Shown here in pieces: positions 43,024 to 51,696 of a stretch of DNA of 64,000 nucleotides (position 1 is the stretch's first letter; the number at the start of each line of letters is the position of its first letter). Both the position numbers and the translations under genes were made by a program. Origin of the DNA: Dyadobacter chenwenxiniae (GTDB lineage Bacteria > Bacteroidota > Bacteroidia > Cytophagales > Spirosomataceae); contig NZ_CP094997.1 of NCBI RefSeq assembly GCF_022869785.1, forward strand, positions 2,108,001-2,172,000. The letters are read 5' to 3'. The notes below the pieces were generated by a model, which had not been told where the DNA came from, searched no databases, and saw only the letters and a program-made list of their open reading frames with translations.

Positions 43024-43650
43024 TTGGTGCCGGAAAGTATATTACCACTATCTTTTTACAGCGACTACGATACCCGCACGCTCGCAGAAAAATTGCTGGG
43101 CTGCGAGCTTGTACACGAAAGCCCTGATGGCATTACCAGCGGAATCATCGTTGAAACCGAAGCGTATCTGTCCGACGATCCGGCCTGCCACGCGTATAAC
43201 AGGCGCACAACGCGCACCGAACCCATGTACGGCGTCGCGGGAACGAGCTACGTATACTTGATCTACGGTATGTACGAATGTTTCAATGTTGTCAGCAACA
43301 AGGAAGGGATTGGAGAAGCGGTGCTGATCCGTGCATTGCAACCGGTGCAGGGCATTGAAATCATGGAAATGCGCCGGCAACTTATCCCAGGCAGGAGTGC
43401 CGAAAAACTGCGAACGAAACCCTTGAAATTGAGCGATTTGTGTAAGGGCCCCGGTAATCTCGCGCGCGCAATGGGTATTCAGAGATCCGTGCACAATAAC
43501 ACATTATTGAACACGAAAACCTTGTACATCAAGGAACGGGCAGTCCAAAATCTGGATGTCGCCACGTCCAAACGCATTGGAATTAATGTTGGGGTGGATT
43601 TGCTCTACAGATTTTACATAAAAGACAGTATTTTTGCAAGCAAATTGTAA
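43024..43650 (+). CDS. DNA-3-methyladenine glycosylase (AAG/MPG family)
   Basis: The 208-residue product is an AAG-type glycosylase: LGCELVHESPDGITSGIIVE, ETEAYLSDDPACHAYNRRT with the catalytic Glu, YGVAGTSYVYLIYGMYECFN with the base-flipping Tyr region, and VLIRALQPVQGIE and GPGNLARAMGI. It removes alkylated purines in base-excision repair. The start is either TTG (43024) or GTG (43027), immediately after the yicC stop, so an ATG is absent. Confidence 0.92.
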   Translation: MVPESILPLSFYSDYDTRTLAEKLLGCELVHESPDGITSGIIVETEAYLSDDPACHAYNRRTTRTEPMYGVAGTSYVYLIYGMYECFNVVSNKEGIGEAVLIRALQPVQGIEIMEMRRQLIPGRSAEKLRTKPLKLSDLCKGPGNLARAMGIQRSVHNNTLLNTKTLYIKERAVQNLDVATSKRIGINVGVDLLYRFYIKDSIFASKL

Positions 43651-43815
43651 TTTTACCAGGAAATGTATAACTCCTCACACTTATGAGGCGACATTATCCT
43701 GCGCTTCTGTAAGAATTTTTTATCTTTGATAGTTAACCCACGCTCAACGACTCTATGGAAATTCTGCATTCGCTGCGTCTTGCGGCTCTTTTTACCCGTT
43801 CCGTAAGTCTGATCT

Positions 43816-45609
43816 ATGGGTAACTTGTACAGATTGATAACGATTTTGTCATTGGCTACGCTGGTAAGCGGAAGTCGCTGCACTTCTGGCTACGGGGACA
43901 CCGCTGTTGCTCCAAAAAAGGAAATCGTTGAATCTATGCCGGTGGAGGGCTTTGCAGAAGACACGGTCTTGATTTTGAAATACCATCAATTTGCGAAAGA
44001 ATATCTTTTCCAGGATGCGGAAAAAGCAATGTTCTATTCGAAGCATGTGCTGAGACTTTCTCAAAAGCATCAATGGAGTAAAGGTAAGATACTCGCCTAC
44101 AACCTGTTAAGCACTTATTATTTATTGGACGGCAGCTATGATGTGCTTCGGGAGCTTTCCAATGAAACAATGACTTTGTCTAAAAACATGCCGCTTTACA
44201 CTGCGCACGCAAAGCTTTTTTTAGCTGAAAGTTACTCCGAATACCGCCAATGGGATTCTGCACGGATCAATTACCGGCAAGCCATAGCCATTTTTGAGGA
44301 GCTTGGCGAAGACAGTGCCGCGGCTACCTGCATTGATAACCTCGGGAATTCTTACAGGGAAAAAGGAATGTTTGCCGAGGCCATCCCTTATTACAACCAG
44401 GCTTATGCGCGTTTTGATAAGATGGATTCGGATTGGGGCCGCGCAACCGTGCTTCAAAACATGGGTTACCTGCACGTTGTGAAAAACGAGCCGAAAAAAG
44501 CCGAAGGATTTCTCAAACGTTCCCTGGTCCTTTTTCAGAAAATAAACAACCGCTATGGCGAATTGAATGTGCTGAATGATCTTGCCAACATTTACTGCCT
44601 GAGCCAGCAAAACGATCTTGCCATTGAAACAGCCTCGAGGGCTCTGGAGAATTCGACCATATTTCACTCTTCCCAGCAGACCAACTGGGCGCTCCTCTCA
44701 CTCTCACGGGCCTATAAGAACAAGAAAATGTTCCAGCAAGCGCTGGATTATATGGAGAAGGTTATTTTCAACCGCCGGATGCTGCATACGGAATACGTGC
44801 AACGCCAGTACACCATGTATCAGCTGAGTTATGACAACCAGATCATGGACTCCGCAATTCAGGAAAAGATCATTGCAGAACAGCGTATAGTTCAGCAGTT
44901 CCTGATCGGTTTCTCTTGTCTGATCATCGCTTTTGCAGCCTTTTTATGGTTTAACAACAAAAAGCTGCGCAGAAAAAACGCTGAAATAAGCGAAGCAATG
45001 GCACGAGGGCAAGCTATTGAACGTAAGCGTGTTGCAGCTGAGTTACACGATAATTTGGGCGGAACGCTGGCATCACTGAACTGGTATTTATTCGGGATCG
45101 ACAAAAAAGTGCTGTCCCCTGAAGAGCAGAAAATCTACGAAAGTGTCCATCAAATGGTGGGCGCTGCTTACCGCGAAGTTCGCAGCCTCTCGCACAACCT
45201 CATGCCCGCTGAGCTGGAAGAACATGGACTTGTTATGGCGCTGCACAGACTCACAGACAAGATGAACGAGAATAAGAACATTGAATTTAGTTTCAATGTC
45301 TCAGGCATGTCACACCGGCTGAACAACAAAACCGAATTTGAGCTTTACAGCATTGTATTGGAACTCACGAATAACATTATCAAGCACTCCGGAGCAAACG
45401 AAGCCAGCATTAACCTGACCGAAAATCACAAAAACATTCACCTGACGATCATTGATAACGGCAACGGTATGGTGGAACCTTCCCGTCAGGGTGTCGGGCT
45501 GAAAAATGTTAAAAACAGGGTTGAAAGCCTGCGGGGAAAAGTGCAGATCATCAGCCAGCAGCCCAATGGTCTCAAAGTGGATATTGAAATCCCAAAGACC
45601 ATCGTTTAA
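43816..45609 (+). CDS. TPR-containing sensor histidine kinase (HisKA_3 type), orphan
   Basis: The 597-residue product has an N-terminal hydrophobic segment ending in SGSRC (signal peptide or lipoprotein, lipobox not canonical), then about 300 residues of tetratricopeptide repeats (such as AATCIDNLGNSYREKGMFAE and RATVLQNMGYLHVVKNEPKK), one membrane helix at about 351-370 (FLIGFSCLIIAFAAFLWF), a HisKA_3 dimerisation domain with VAAELHDNLGGTLAS (His411) and an ATPase domain with ELTNNIIKHSGAN and GVGLKNVKNRVESL. Such kinases usually pair with NarL-type regulators, but none lies next to it. A TATCTTTG -7 element is at 43721-43728. A methyltransferase gene follows after 34 bases. Confidence 0.92.
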   Translation: MGNLYRLITILSLATLVSGSRCTSGYGDTAVAPKKEIVESMPVEGFAEDTVLILKYHQFAKEYLFQDAEKAMFYSKHVLRLSQKHQWSKGKILAYNLLSTYYLLDGSYDVLRELSNETMTLSKNMPLYTAHAKLFLAESYSEYRQWDSARINYRQAIAIFEELGEDSAAATCIDNLGNSYREKGMFAEAIPYYNQAYARFDKMDSDWGRATVLQNMGYLHVVKNEPKKAEGFLKRSLVLFQKINNRYGELNVLNDLANIYCLSQQNDLAIETASRALENSTIFHSSQQTNWALLSLSRAYKNKKMFQQALDYMEKVIFNRRMLHTEYVQRQYTMYQLSYDNQIMDSAIQEKIIAEQRIVQQFLIGFSCLIIAFAAFLWFNNKKLRRKNAEISEAMARGQAIERKRVAAELHDNLGGTLASLNWYLFGIDKKVLSPEEQKIYESVHQMVGAAYREVRSLSHNLMPAELEEHGLVMALHRLTDKMNENKNIEFSFNVSGMSHRLNNKTEFELYSIVLELTNNIIKHSGANEASINLTENHKNIHLTIIDNGNGMVEPSRQGVGLKNVKNRVESLRGKVQIISQQPNGLKVDIEIPKTIV

Positions 45610-45643
45610 AACAGTAAGCGCCCGAACAACGAGTCCTCATCAC

Positions 45644-46837
45644 ATGAATATTTTGCCAAAAGTCGAAGAATTTATTGCCGCATTTGAACACAGCATTTCA
45701 AACCACTCCTTCATTAAGCTGTCGCTTGGAAATTATCACGGACCGGACGAAAACCTAAAAAACGTTTATGTGAAAAAGGTTTTGATCAAAAAGGAGGAAA
45801 AATTCAGCTTCACTTACCGCTACAAAACCCGGGACATCGTAAAAAATTATAGTTTCGAGGAAGCCAAAGCGCTTTTTGAAAACCTCATTTCGACAGAATT
45901 CCACGTTGCAACGCTGTTTACCAATTCGGAAGAACTGCAATTTGAAATACTAAAAAACAACAAGGTGACCTTAAAAAAGAAGGTGACCGAAGCAAGAGAA
46001 GTGCCGCTACCCGAACACGATCACAGCAAGAACCGTCTCATTAGCAGCGATAACAAGCCTTACCTGCACGACCTGAATATTACCGACAAAGACGGAAACG
46101 TGTTCAAAAAAGCGCAGGATAAGTTTCGGCAAATCAATCATTACATTGAAATATTAAGCGCACTGATTAAGGAGATCCCCACGGATAAGCAGCTGAATGT
46201 GGCTGACATGGGCTCCGGAAAGGGTTATCTCACTTTTGCGCTCTACGACTATTTGCAAAATGTGCTGCATGTTGACGCGCATGTAACAGGTGTTGAATTT
46301 CGCCCGGACCTGGTGGCGCTTTGCAATCAGATCGCGCAAAATGCAGATTTCGACAATCTGCATTTCGAGGAAGGTACCATTGAAAACTTTGACAGTGAAG
46401 GCACAAACATACTCATTGCGCTGCACGCTTGTGATACAGCAACCGACGATGCGATTTTCAAGGGAATCTCGGCAGGTTCAGACCTGATCGTGGTGGCGCC
46501 GTGCTGTCACAAACAGATCCGCCGGGAGATTGAGAAAAACAAAGTCGCGAATGATGTCCACTTTCTTACTCGTTACGGGATTTTTCTGGAACGACAGGCG
46601 GAGATGGTGACGGACGGCATTCGTGCGTTGATACTGGAATACTTTGGATATAAAACCAAAGTTTTTGAGTTCATTTCGGATGCGCATACACCTAAAAACG
46701 TCCTGATCGTTGGCACGAAGGACAAGCGCAATGCGCCGGACCAGCAAGCCATTCTTCAAAAGATCCGCGACGCGAAACAGTATTTTGGGATTGATTACCA
46801 TCATCTCGAAAGAATTGCCGGTTTACAAAGCCACTAG
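45644..46837 (+). CDS. SAM-dependent methyltransferase (Methyltransf_32-like)
   Basis: The 397-residue product has an N-terminal domain of about 170 residues that I do not recognise, then a class I methyltransferase domain with NVADMGSGKGYLTFALYDYL (motif I), ILIALHACDTATDDAI and VVAPCCHKQIRREIEKN. The HACDTATD and PCCHKQ motifs are shared with the METTL25/TRMT13-like group, which suggests an RNA substrate, without proof. The ATG at 45644 is preferred; the frame is open upstream to 45506 but that part lies inside the kinase gene. It follows the kinase by 34 bases. Confidence 0.85.
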   Translation: MNILPKVEEFIAAFEHSISNHSFIKLSLGNYHGPDENLKNVYVKKVLIKKEEKFSFTYRYKTRDIVKNYSFEEAKALFENLISTEFHVATLFTNSEELQFEILKNNKVTLKKKVTEAREVPLPEHDHSKNRLISSDNKPYLHDLNITDKDGNVFKKAQDKFRQINHYIEILSALIKEIPTDKQLNVADMGSGKGYLTFALYDYLQNVLHVDAHVTGVEFRPDLVALCNQIAQNADFDNLHFEEGTIENFDSEGTNILIALHACDTATDDAIFKGISAGSDLIVVAPCCHKQIRREIEKNKVANDVHFLTRYGIFLERQAEMVTDGIRALILEYFGYKTKVFEFISDAHTPKNVLIVGTKDKRNAPDQQAILQKIRDAKQYFGIDYHHLERIAGLQSH

Positions 46838-46956
46838 CGTTCAATTGGATCGCCTTTTGTAAGCATTTTCATTACCCGGATATATCTCTCGAAAAGTCTC
46901 TTTTTCTCTTCCCTGTCCGTATATTTGCAACTTTTTGTGGAACTGACTAACTTAAT

Positions 46957-49278
46957 ATGTGGAATAAAATAGCAACTTACATTATCCGCTATCGGCTTTT
47001 GTGGATTGCATTGGTGTTCGTTTCGACGATTTTCATGGCTTACGAAGCGAGCAAAATCGAACTGTCTTACAACTTCGCCCGGATACTGCCTGCTAATGAT
47101 CCGGTTGAAAAAGAATATCAGGATTTCAGGAAGTCGTTTGGTGAAGACGGCAGCGTCATGGTAATCGGCTGGCAGGATCCACAATTGTTCGAGATCAATA
47201 AATTCCGCGACTGGTGCAAGCTAACCCAACGCATTAAAGACACAGAAGGCATCAAAAATGTGCTTTCGCTTGCCAATGTTTACAAAATCAATCGCAACGA
47301 CAGTCTTAGAAAGTTCGATGTCGCACCGGTCATCAAGCAAATCCCATCCACACAAGCAGAAGCGGACAGTATTAAAAATGAAATCGCTAATCTGCCAATC
47401 TACGAGGGCCTGGTCCTCAATAGCAAAACAAACGCAACACTGATCGTTGTAACATTCAACGACAAAGAGCTGAATTCCAAGCGCAGGCTAACCATTGTCA
47501 GCGACATTGAAGCCATGGCAGAGGAGTTCGGGGCGAAATATAAGGCCGATCTGCACTATTCGGGGATGCCTTATATCCGCACGGTGAACATGAAAAAGAT
47601 CTCCGGGGAAATGGAGTTGTTCATGGGACTGGCCGTTTTTGTTACCTTACTAATCCTTTGGGCGTTTTTCAGGTCGCTCAGACTCACCCTGTTGTCTATT
47701 GTTGTGGTGCTGATCGGAGTAATTTTTTCCGTTGGAATTTTGCATCTTTTCAATTATAAAATCACCGCCCTTACCGGACTTCTTCCTCCATTATTGATTG
47801 TTATAGGTGTGCCAAACTGCGTCTTTCTGATCAACAAATATCAGGTCGAGCTCAGATCCCATAATGACAAGGACGAAGCATTGTTGGAAATGATCCGGCA
47901 GATTGGCTTGTCGACATTCCTGGCGAATATGACCACGGCCATTGGTTTTGGGGTTTTTTATTTTACAAACAGCATTTTGCTTGTCGAATTCGGCGTTGTT
48001 GCGGCTATCAGTGTCATGGCCACTTATGTGCTTTGCCTGCTCCTGTTACCAATTACGCTGCATTATATGAGCGTTCCAAAAGCACGCCATTTGAAACATC
48101 TTGACGGCAAATGGGCATCCGGTTTTCTCAAAAAAGTCGATTTTCTGGTGCATAACCGCCGCAAAGAAATTTACATGGCCATGGTTGTGCTGATCATCAT
48201 TTCAGCATTTGGGATGACGAAGATCAAAACCATCGGTTATGTTGTCGATGACCTTCCAAAAAAGGATGTCGTTTACACGGATTTGAGGTTTTTTGAGAAA
48301 AACTTCAATGGTGTTCTGCCCTTTGAGGTTATGATCGATACGAAAAAACCGAATGGAATTTTCGCGGATCAGGCCGAAGTGCTGTACAAAATAAAGGCCT
48401 TTCAAAACGAAATGGCCAAGTTTCCGGAGTTTTCCAAACCGCTTTCTGTTGTAGAAGCTTCGCGCTTTTTATATCAATCTTACCGTGGAGGTGATGCTAA
48501 ATATTATGCTTTACCCGGTATTTTGGAACTGAACAAACTCACTGGTTATGTGCAGGATCAGCAGGGCGCTTCCAAGCAACTGAATGCATTTGTAAACAAG
48601 GACAAAAGCGTAACGCGCGTAAGCTTTCAAATGGCCGATGTTGGTTCTGAGCGGATTAAGGAGCTAATGCAGAAGATCCGCCCCAAAGTTGACTCAATTT
48701 TCAGCCCTGCAAAATACAAAGTGAGCCTTACCGGTCACAGCCTGGTCTTTCTTAAAAGCAATGATTATTTGCTAAGCAACCTGTATGAAAGCTTGCTGAT
48801 CGCCATAGTAATGATTGCCATTGTAGGAATGGTGCTTTTCAGGTCTATACCTATTATTTTGCTTTCCAAACTCCCCTGTTTGATTCCCCTCGCCCTTACA
48901 GCAGGTATTATGGGTTATTTTGGCATTTATTTCAAGCCCACCACCATTCTCATTTTCAGCATTACATTTGGAATTGCATCGGACGGAACGGTTTACTTCC
49001 TGACGAGATATCGCGAAGAACTCCACAAGAATGGCCTTACGCCTTCCCAGGCCGTTACGGCATCCATTTTTGGAACAGGGCTCAGCATGATCTACACAGC
49101 CGTGATCCTGTTCTGTGGCTTCTCTATTTTCGCAGCGTCGAGCTTCGGAGGAACGGCTGCCATGGGTGTCATGGTTTCTATCACCTTGCTCGTGGCCATG
49201 TGTACAAATCTCATTCTGCTGCCTGCGTTACTGCTTTCGATCGCTAAGCGGCAGGGGAAAAATGTTAGGCCCGACTGA
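46957..49278 (+). CDS. RND/MMPL-family exporter
   Basis: The 773-residue product has the two-fold RND plan: a first membrane helix (LLWIALVFVSTIFMAYEA), a periplasmic loop of about 180 residues, five clustered helices to about 390, a second periplasmic loop and a second cluster. MMPL features are LTGLLPPLLIVIGVPNCVFL and ILIFSITFGIASDGTVYFLT. No membrane-fusion or outer-membrane partner adjoins. Such stand-alone RND proteins export lipids or hydrophobic compounds. A TATATTTG -7 element at 46920-46927 ends 29 bases before the ATG. Its original terminator is now split by an IS. Confidence 0.88.
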   Translation: MWNKIATYIIRYRLLWIALVFVSTIFMAYEASKIELSYNFARILPANDPVEKEYQDFRKSFGEDGSVMVIGWQDPQLFEINKFRDWCKLTQRIKDTEGIKNVLSLANVYKINRNDSLRKFDVAPVIKQIPSTQAEADSIKNEIANLPIYEGLVLNSKTNATLIVVTFNDKELNSKRRLTIVSDIEAMAEEFGAKYKADLHYSGMPYIRTVNMKKISGEMELFMGLAVFVTLLILWAFFRSLRLTLLSIVVVLIGVIFSVGILHLFNYKITALTGLLPPLLIVIGVPNCVFLINKYQVELRSHNDKDEALLEMIRQIGLSTFLANMTTAIGFGVFYFTNSILLVEFGVVAAISVMATYVLCLLLLPITLHYMSVPKARHLKHLDGKWASGFLKKVDFLVHNRRKEIYMAMVVLIIISAFGMTKIKTIGYVVDDLPKKDVVYTDLRFFEKNFNGVLPFEVMIDTKKPNGIFADQAEVLYKIKAFQNEMAKFPEFSKPLSVVEASRFLYQSYRGGDAKYYALPGILELNKLTGYVQDQQGASKQLNAFVNKDKSVTRVSFQMADVGSERIKELMQKIRPKVDSIFSPAKYKVSLTGHSLVFLKSNDYLLSNLYESLLIAIVMIAIVGMVLFRSIPIILLSKLPCLIPLALTAGIMGYFGIYFKPTTILIFSITFGIASDGTVYFLTRYREELHKNGLTPSQAVTASIFGTGLSMIYTAVILFCGFSIFAASSFGGTAAMGVMVSITLLVAMCTNLILLPALLLSIAKRQGKNVRPD

Positions 49279-49304
49279 CAACGTATGCGTTCATACATAT
49301 CTGC

Positions 49305-49321
49305 AACAAAAAAGGGCTGCT
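49305..49321. terminator. Left half of a terminator split by the IS
   Basis: This 17-base arm pairs perfectly with 50765-50781 on the other side of the insertion. With one TTGA removed, the two halves form a hairpin with a four-base loop and A/T-rich ends on both sides. Confidence 0.88.
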
Positions 49322-49325
49322 TTGA
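49322..49325. repeat. Target-site duplication TTGA (left)
   Basis: TTGA directly flanks the left IS end and recurs at 50761-50764. Four bases is within the usual range for IS3-family elements. Confidence 0.85.
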
Positions 49326-49349
49326 TGGACTGAACCCCAAAAGTTGGAC
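49326..49349. repeat. IS left inverted repeat
   Basis: The first 24 bases pair with the last 24 (50737-50760, reverse-complemented) at 19 positions, sharing TG, ACTG, CCC, AAAAGTT and GAC. Confidence 0.85.
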
Positions 49350-49359
49350 GAGTTAAGAT

Positions 49360-50202
49360 TTAACGATTAGTGTGATGAGCCCGGTATTGAGCCGGGCTCA
49401 TTCCATTTAAATTAAGCCTGATCCTATCTTTGTTGTAATAGTGAATGTAATCTTTGATGTCTTTTTTGAGCTCATCAATGCTTTGATATTTGTTCAGGTA
49501 GAACAATTCCGATTTAATTGTTCCAAAAAAGTTTTCAATAATAGCGTTGTCCAGGCAATTGCCTTTTCTGGACATACTTTGGGTAATGCCTTTTGATTTG
49601 AGCATTTTTTGATATTCACTCATTTGGTATTGCCATCCCTGATCCGAATGTAGCACCAGGCTTTCTGGCTTATTTATCTTTTTAAATGCGGTTTTGAGCA
49701 TTTGTGTGACTTGTTTGAAATTAGCCGATTCAGATAGGCTATAACTGATGATTTCTCCATTAAAGAGATCAATAATAGGAGATAGAAAAAGTTTTTTGTC
49801 TTTCACCCTGAACTCAGAGACATCCGTTGCCCATTTCTGTGATGGCTTTATAGATTTAAAATCCCTGTTGAGGATGTTGGGCGCTACCTTGCCTGTCTGA
49901 CCTTTGTAAGAGCGGTACTTTTTGGCGCGGACCAGCGATTTAAGGTCCATGGCCTTCATCAGCTTTAAGACCGTTTTATGGTTGATGTTGCTGCCCATCT
50001 TACGGATAGTCATTGTAATGCGACGGTAGCCGAACCTTCCCTTATGCCGATCATAAACTTGCCTGATCTGCCTTCGCGCGTCTTTATACTTGCTGTCGGC
50101 AGCGCTATTTTTAATATGGTAGTAGAAATTACTTCTGGGTATTTCAAAGAGGTCCAAAAGCAATTCAAGCGGGTATTTCTGCCTTAACCCATGGATTGTC
50201 AA
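49360..50202 (-). CDS. IS3-family transposase OrfB (DDE integrase)
   Basis: The 280-residue frame has an N-terminal HTH_21-like region (GRFGYRRITMTIRKMG) and an rve integrase core with the three catalytic residues in WATDVSEF, LVLHSDQGWQY and NCLDNAIIENFFGTIKSELF. The C-terminus HYYNKDRIRLNLNGMSPAQY is typical of OrfB. It starts at a TTG that overlaps the orfA stop (TTGA) in the -1 frame. As in other IS3 elements, the working transposase is probably an OrfA-OrfB fusion made by -1 frameshifting in the A-rich stretch just before the orfA stop. Confidence 0.93.
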   Translation of the reverse strand: MTIHGLRQKYPLELLLDLFEIPRSNFYYHIKNSAADSKYKDARRQIRQVYDRHKGRFGYRRITMTIRKMGSNINHKTVLKLMKAMDLKSLVRAKKYRSYKGQTGKVAPNILNRDFKSIKPSQKWATDVSEFRVKDKKLFLSPIIDLFNGEIISYSLSESANFKQVTQMLKTAFKKINKPESLVLHSDQGWQYQMSEYQKMLKSKGITQSMSRKGNCLDNAIIENFFGTIKSELFYLNKYQSIDELKKDIKDYIHYYNKDRIRLNLNGMSPAQYRAHHTNR

Positions 50203-50717
50203 CGCTTTTTCTTTTGCGCAGCTTCCTTCTCGCGGATTAAGGCATCCAGCTTTTTTAGCAAGTCATTCTCTGCCCTCAGGCGCAGGTTCTCGTTTTCGAG
50301 CTCCTCCAATCGGGTCAATGGACCGTATGTTTTAATGATCTTGGGTTTGTTTTTCATAGACCTGGGCCTGCCACGGGCCGTGATAAAACCATCTATACCA
50401 AACTGCTCATACTGCCTGATCCAGACATGTAAAGTACTCATGCTGGGTATTTTAAATTTGAAGCAGCACTCATTCAAAGATAAGCCCTGGTTCTGATAAG
50501 CATGCACGACTTGTTGCTTAAATTCTTTTGTGTAATTGTGCCCGTATTGCGGCAAAAGGCTTGAACCCCCGCCTTGCTTATAATGTCCAATCCATTTTTG
50601 CACACTGGATTTAGCAATCTTAAAGCGTCTGGATAATTCATTGATACCATCACCGGCTAGATAGGCTTTAACGACCTTTAGCCTGAAAGCTACACTGTGT
50701 TTTCTGTTTTTGCCCAT
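50199..50717 (-). CDS. IS3-family transposase OrfA (HTH protein)
   Basis: The 172-residue frame has two helix-turn-helix units: VAFRLKVVKAYLAGDGINEL with RFKIAKSSVQKWIGHYKQGG, then GLSLNECCFKFKIPSMSTLH. These precede a leucine-zipper-like C-terminus LTRLEELENENLRLRAENDL used for multimerisation. It binds the IS ends. The stop falls in an A-rich stretch shared with OrfB in the -1 frame. Confidence 0.92.
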   Translation of the reverse strand: MGKNRKHSVAFRLKVVKAYLAGDGINELSRRFKIAKSSVQKWIGHYKQGGGSSLLPQYGHNYTKEFKQQVVHAYQNQGLSLNECCFKFKIPSMSTLHVWIRQYEQFGIDGFITARGRPRSMKNKPKIIKTYGPLTRLEELENENLRLRAENDLLKKLDALIREKEAAQKKKR

Positions 50718-50736
50718 AAAAAAGCCCCCAAGAAGT

Positions 50737-50760
50737 GTCTAACTTTTTGGGGGCAGTGCA
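50737..50760. repeat. IS right inverted repeat
   Basis: Reverse-complemented it starts TGCACTG and matches the left end at 19 of 24 positions. It lies 20 bases upstream of the orfA start, where the IS promoter is expected. Confidence 0.85.
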
Positions 50761-50764
50761 TTGA
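50761..50764. repeat. Target-site duplication TTGA (right)
   Basis: Second copy of the 4-bp duplication, directly after the IS end. Confidence 0.85.
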
Positions 50765-50781
50765 AGCAGCCCTTTTTTGTT
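50765..50781. terminator. Right half of the terminator split by the IS
   Basis: It is the perfect reverse complement of 49305-49321 (17 of 17). Its last two bases overlap the stop codon of the Anbu gene (50780-50782). The intact hairpin was probably the bidirectional terminator of two convergent genes. Confidence 0.88.
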
Positions 50782-51502
50782 ATACTATTTTTTCAAAACT
50801 CTGATCCATCCACTCTTCCGGAATGTCGTCGAGTGCCTGTTTGAGCTTGTCGGCCCAAATGTCGGAAATCTGTTCCAGGTCTTTCTTCTCATAACGGTGC
50901 TCAACAATTTTAAAGCTGTCCTTTTTGTAAAGCACTACATCAATCGGAAAATCCACATCATTGTTACTCACACGCGTCGAATCAAAAGACAGGAAACCCG
51001 CTTTCAGAGCCTGCTTCATCGTTGACTCGCCATTCAGGACGCGGTTCAGGATCGCTTTTCCCTGTCCGGAGTTACCGATGATCACGTAAGGAGATCCCTC
51101 ATCCAGTTCGACCCAGTTGCCTTCGGAATAAAGCAAAAACAACTTGTGCTCTGCGTCGTCCTTCAATTGCCCTCCCACAATGGTGTTGAGATTGAATTTT
51201 AAACCGGCACGTTCCAATGAAGCCCTGTCTTCCTCTGCAACGCGCTTAATTTGTTCTCCAAAAGCATTTACGGCTTTGTAAAGTTTGTTATAAACAACGC
51301 CCTCGCTGATAAGTTCTTCAAAATAATGAACCGCTTTATCGCGTACCGAACGCAATCCGCTCGTCATGATAAACAAGGAATAGTTGTCCTTTTGCGTCAC
51401 ATACATTTTCTTCTTTACAGTCGTGTTGGTCCCTGCTGTAATGCGGGTGTCGGCCAGTGCGACGAGCCCTTCTTTTACTTTTATTCCTAAACAATAAGTC
51501 AT
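50780..51502 (-). CDS. Proteasome-type protease (Anbu-like Ntn hydrolase)
   Basis: The 240-residue product begins MTYCLGIKVKEGLVALADTR, where Thr2 would become the N-terminal nucleophile after removal of Met. This start and SLFIMTSGLRSVRDKAVHYF match the Anbu (ancestral beta subunit) group of bacterial proteasome homologues. It also has FNLNTIVGGQL and VIIGNSGQGKAILNRVL. Anbu rings are structurally known but their substrates are not. In many bacteria the gene sits with an alpha-E protein, a transglutaminase-like protein and a circularly permuted ATP-grasp protein; none adjoins here. The stop codon overlaps the terminator that the IS has split. Confidence 0.85.
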   Translation of the reverse strand: MTYCLGIKVKEGLVALADTRITAGTNTTVKKKMYVTQKDNYSLFIMTSGLRSVRDKAVHYFEELISEGVVYNKLYKAVNAFGEQIKRVAEEDRASLERAGLKFNLNTIVGGQLKDDAEHKLFLLYSEGNWVELDEGSPYVIIGNSGQGKAILNRVLNGESTMKQALKAGFLSFDSTRVSNNDVDFPIDVVLYKKDSFKIVEHRYEKKDLEQISDIWADKLKQALDDIPEEWMDQSFEKIV

Positions 51503-51591
51503 TTTCTACTGTTAATTAAATCGCCCGGATCGCCTATTTATAATGCTCTAATGGGTCGATAACTAAATGAAATCCGCTCAAAAGTACCAAA

Positions 51592-51696
51592 ATGACGGAT
51601 GACGCGGACAAAAAACATGCATTTAATAGCGATTTTTTTGAAATTGCATCCGCTCCGAAAGCGCCGCCAACAACAAAAAGAGCCATTATTTTATGA
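51592..51696 (+). CDS. Possible 34-codon open frame coupled to the next gene
   Basis: An ATG at 51592 opens a frame of 34 codons (MTDDADKKHAFNSDFFEIAS, then a Pro/Lys-rich end) that stops in the ATGA overlapping the next start (51693-51696). The composition is coding-like but short, and no family is recognised. It could be a real small protein, a leader that couples translation, or chance. Confidence 0.28.
   Translation: MTDDADKKHAFNSDFFEIASAPKAPPTTKRAIIL

Larger units (their letters stand above)
49326..50760 (-). mobile_element. IS3-family insertion sequence, 1435 bp, apparently complete
   Basis: The element runs from TGGACTG (49326) to CAGTGCA (50760), with imperfect terminal inverted repeats of 24 bp, two overlapping transposase frames on the minus strand and a 4-bp TTGA duplication. 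Both frames are open and all DDE residues are present, so it may still be active. The orfA type (long HTH pair) resembles the IS150 subgroup. It sits in the loop of the terminator between the convergent RND exporter and the Anbu gene, disrupting no gene. Confidence 0.92.

Noticed and set aside
45506..45643. N-terminal extension of the methyltransferase gene
   Set aside because: It lies inside the kinase gene in another frame; the ATG at 45644 fits the family.
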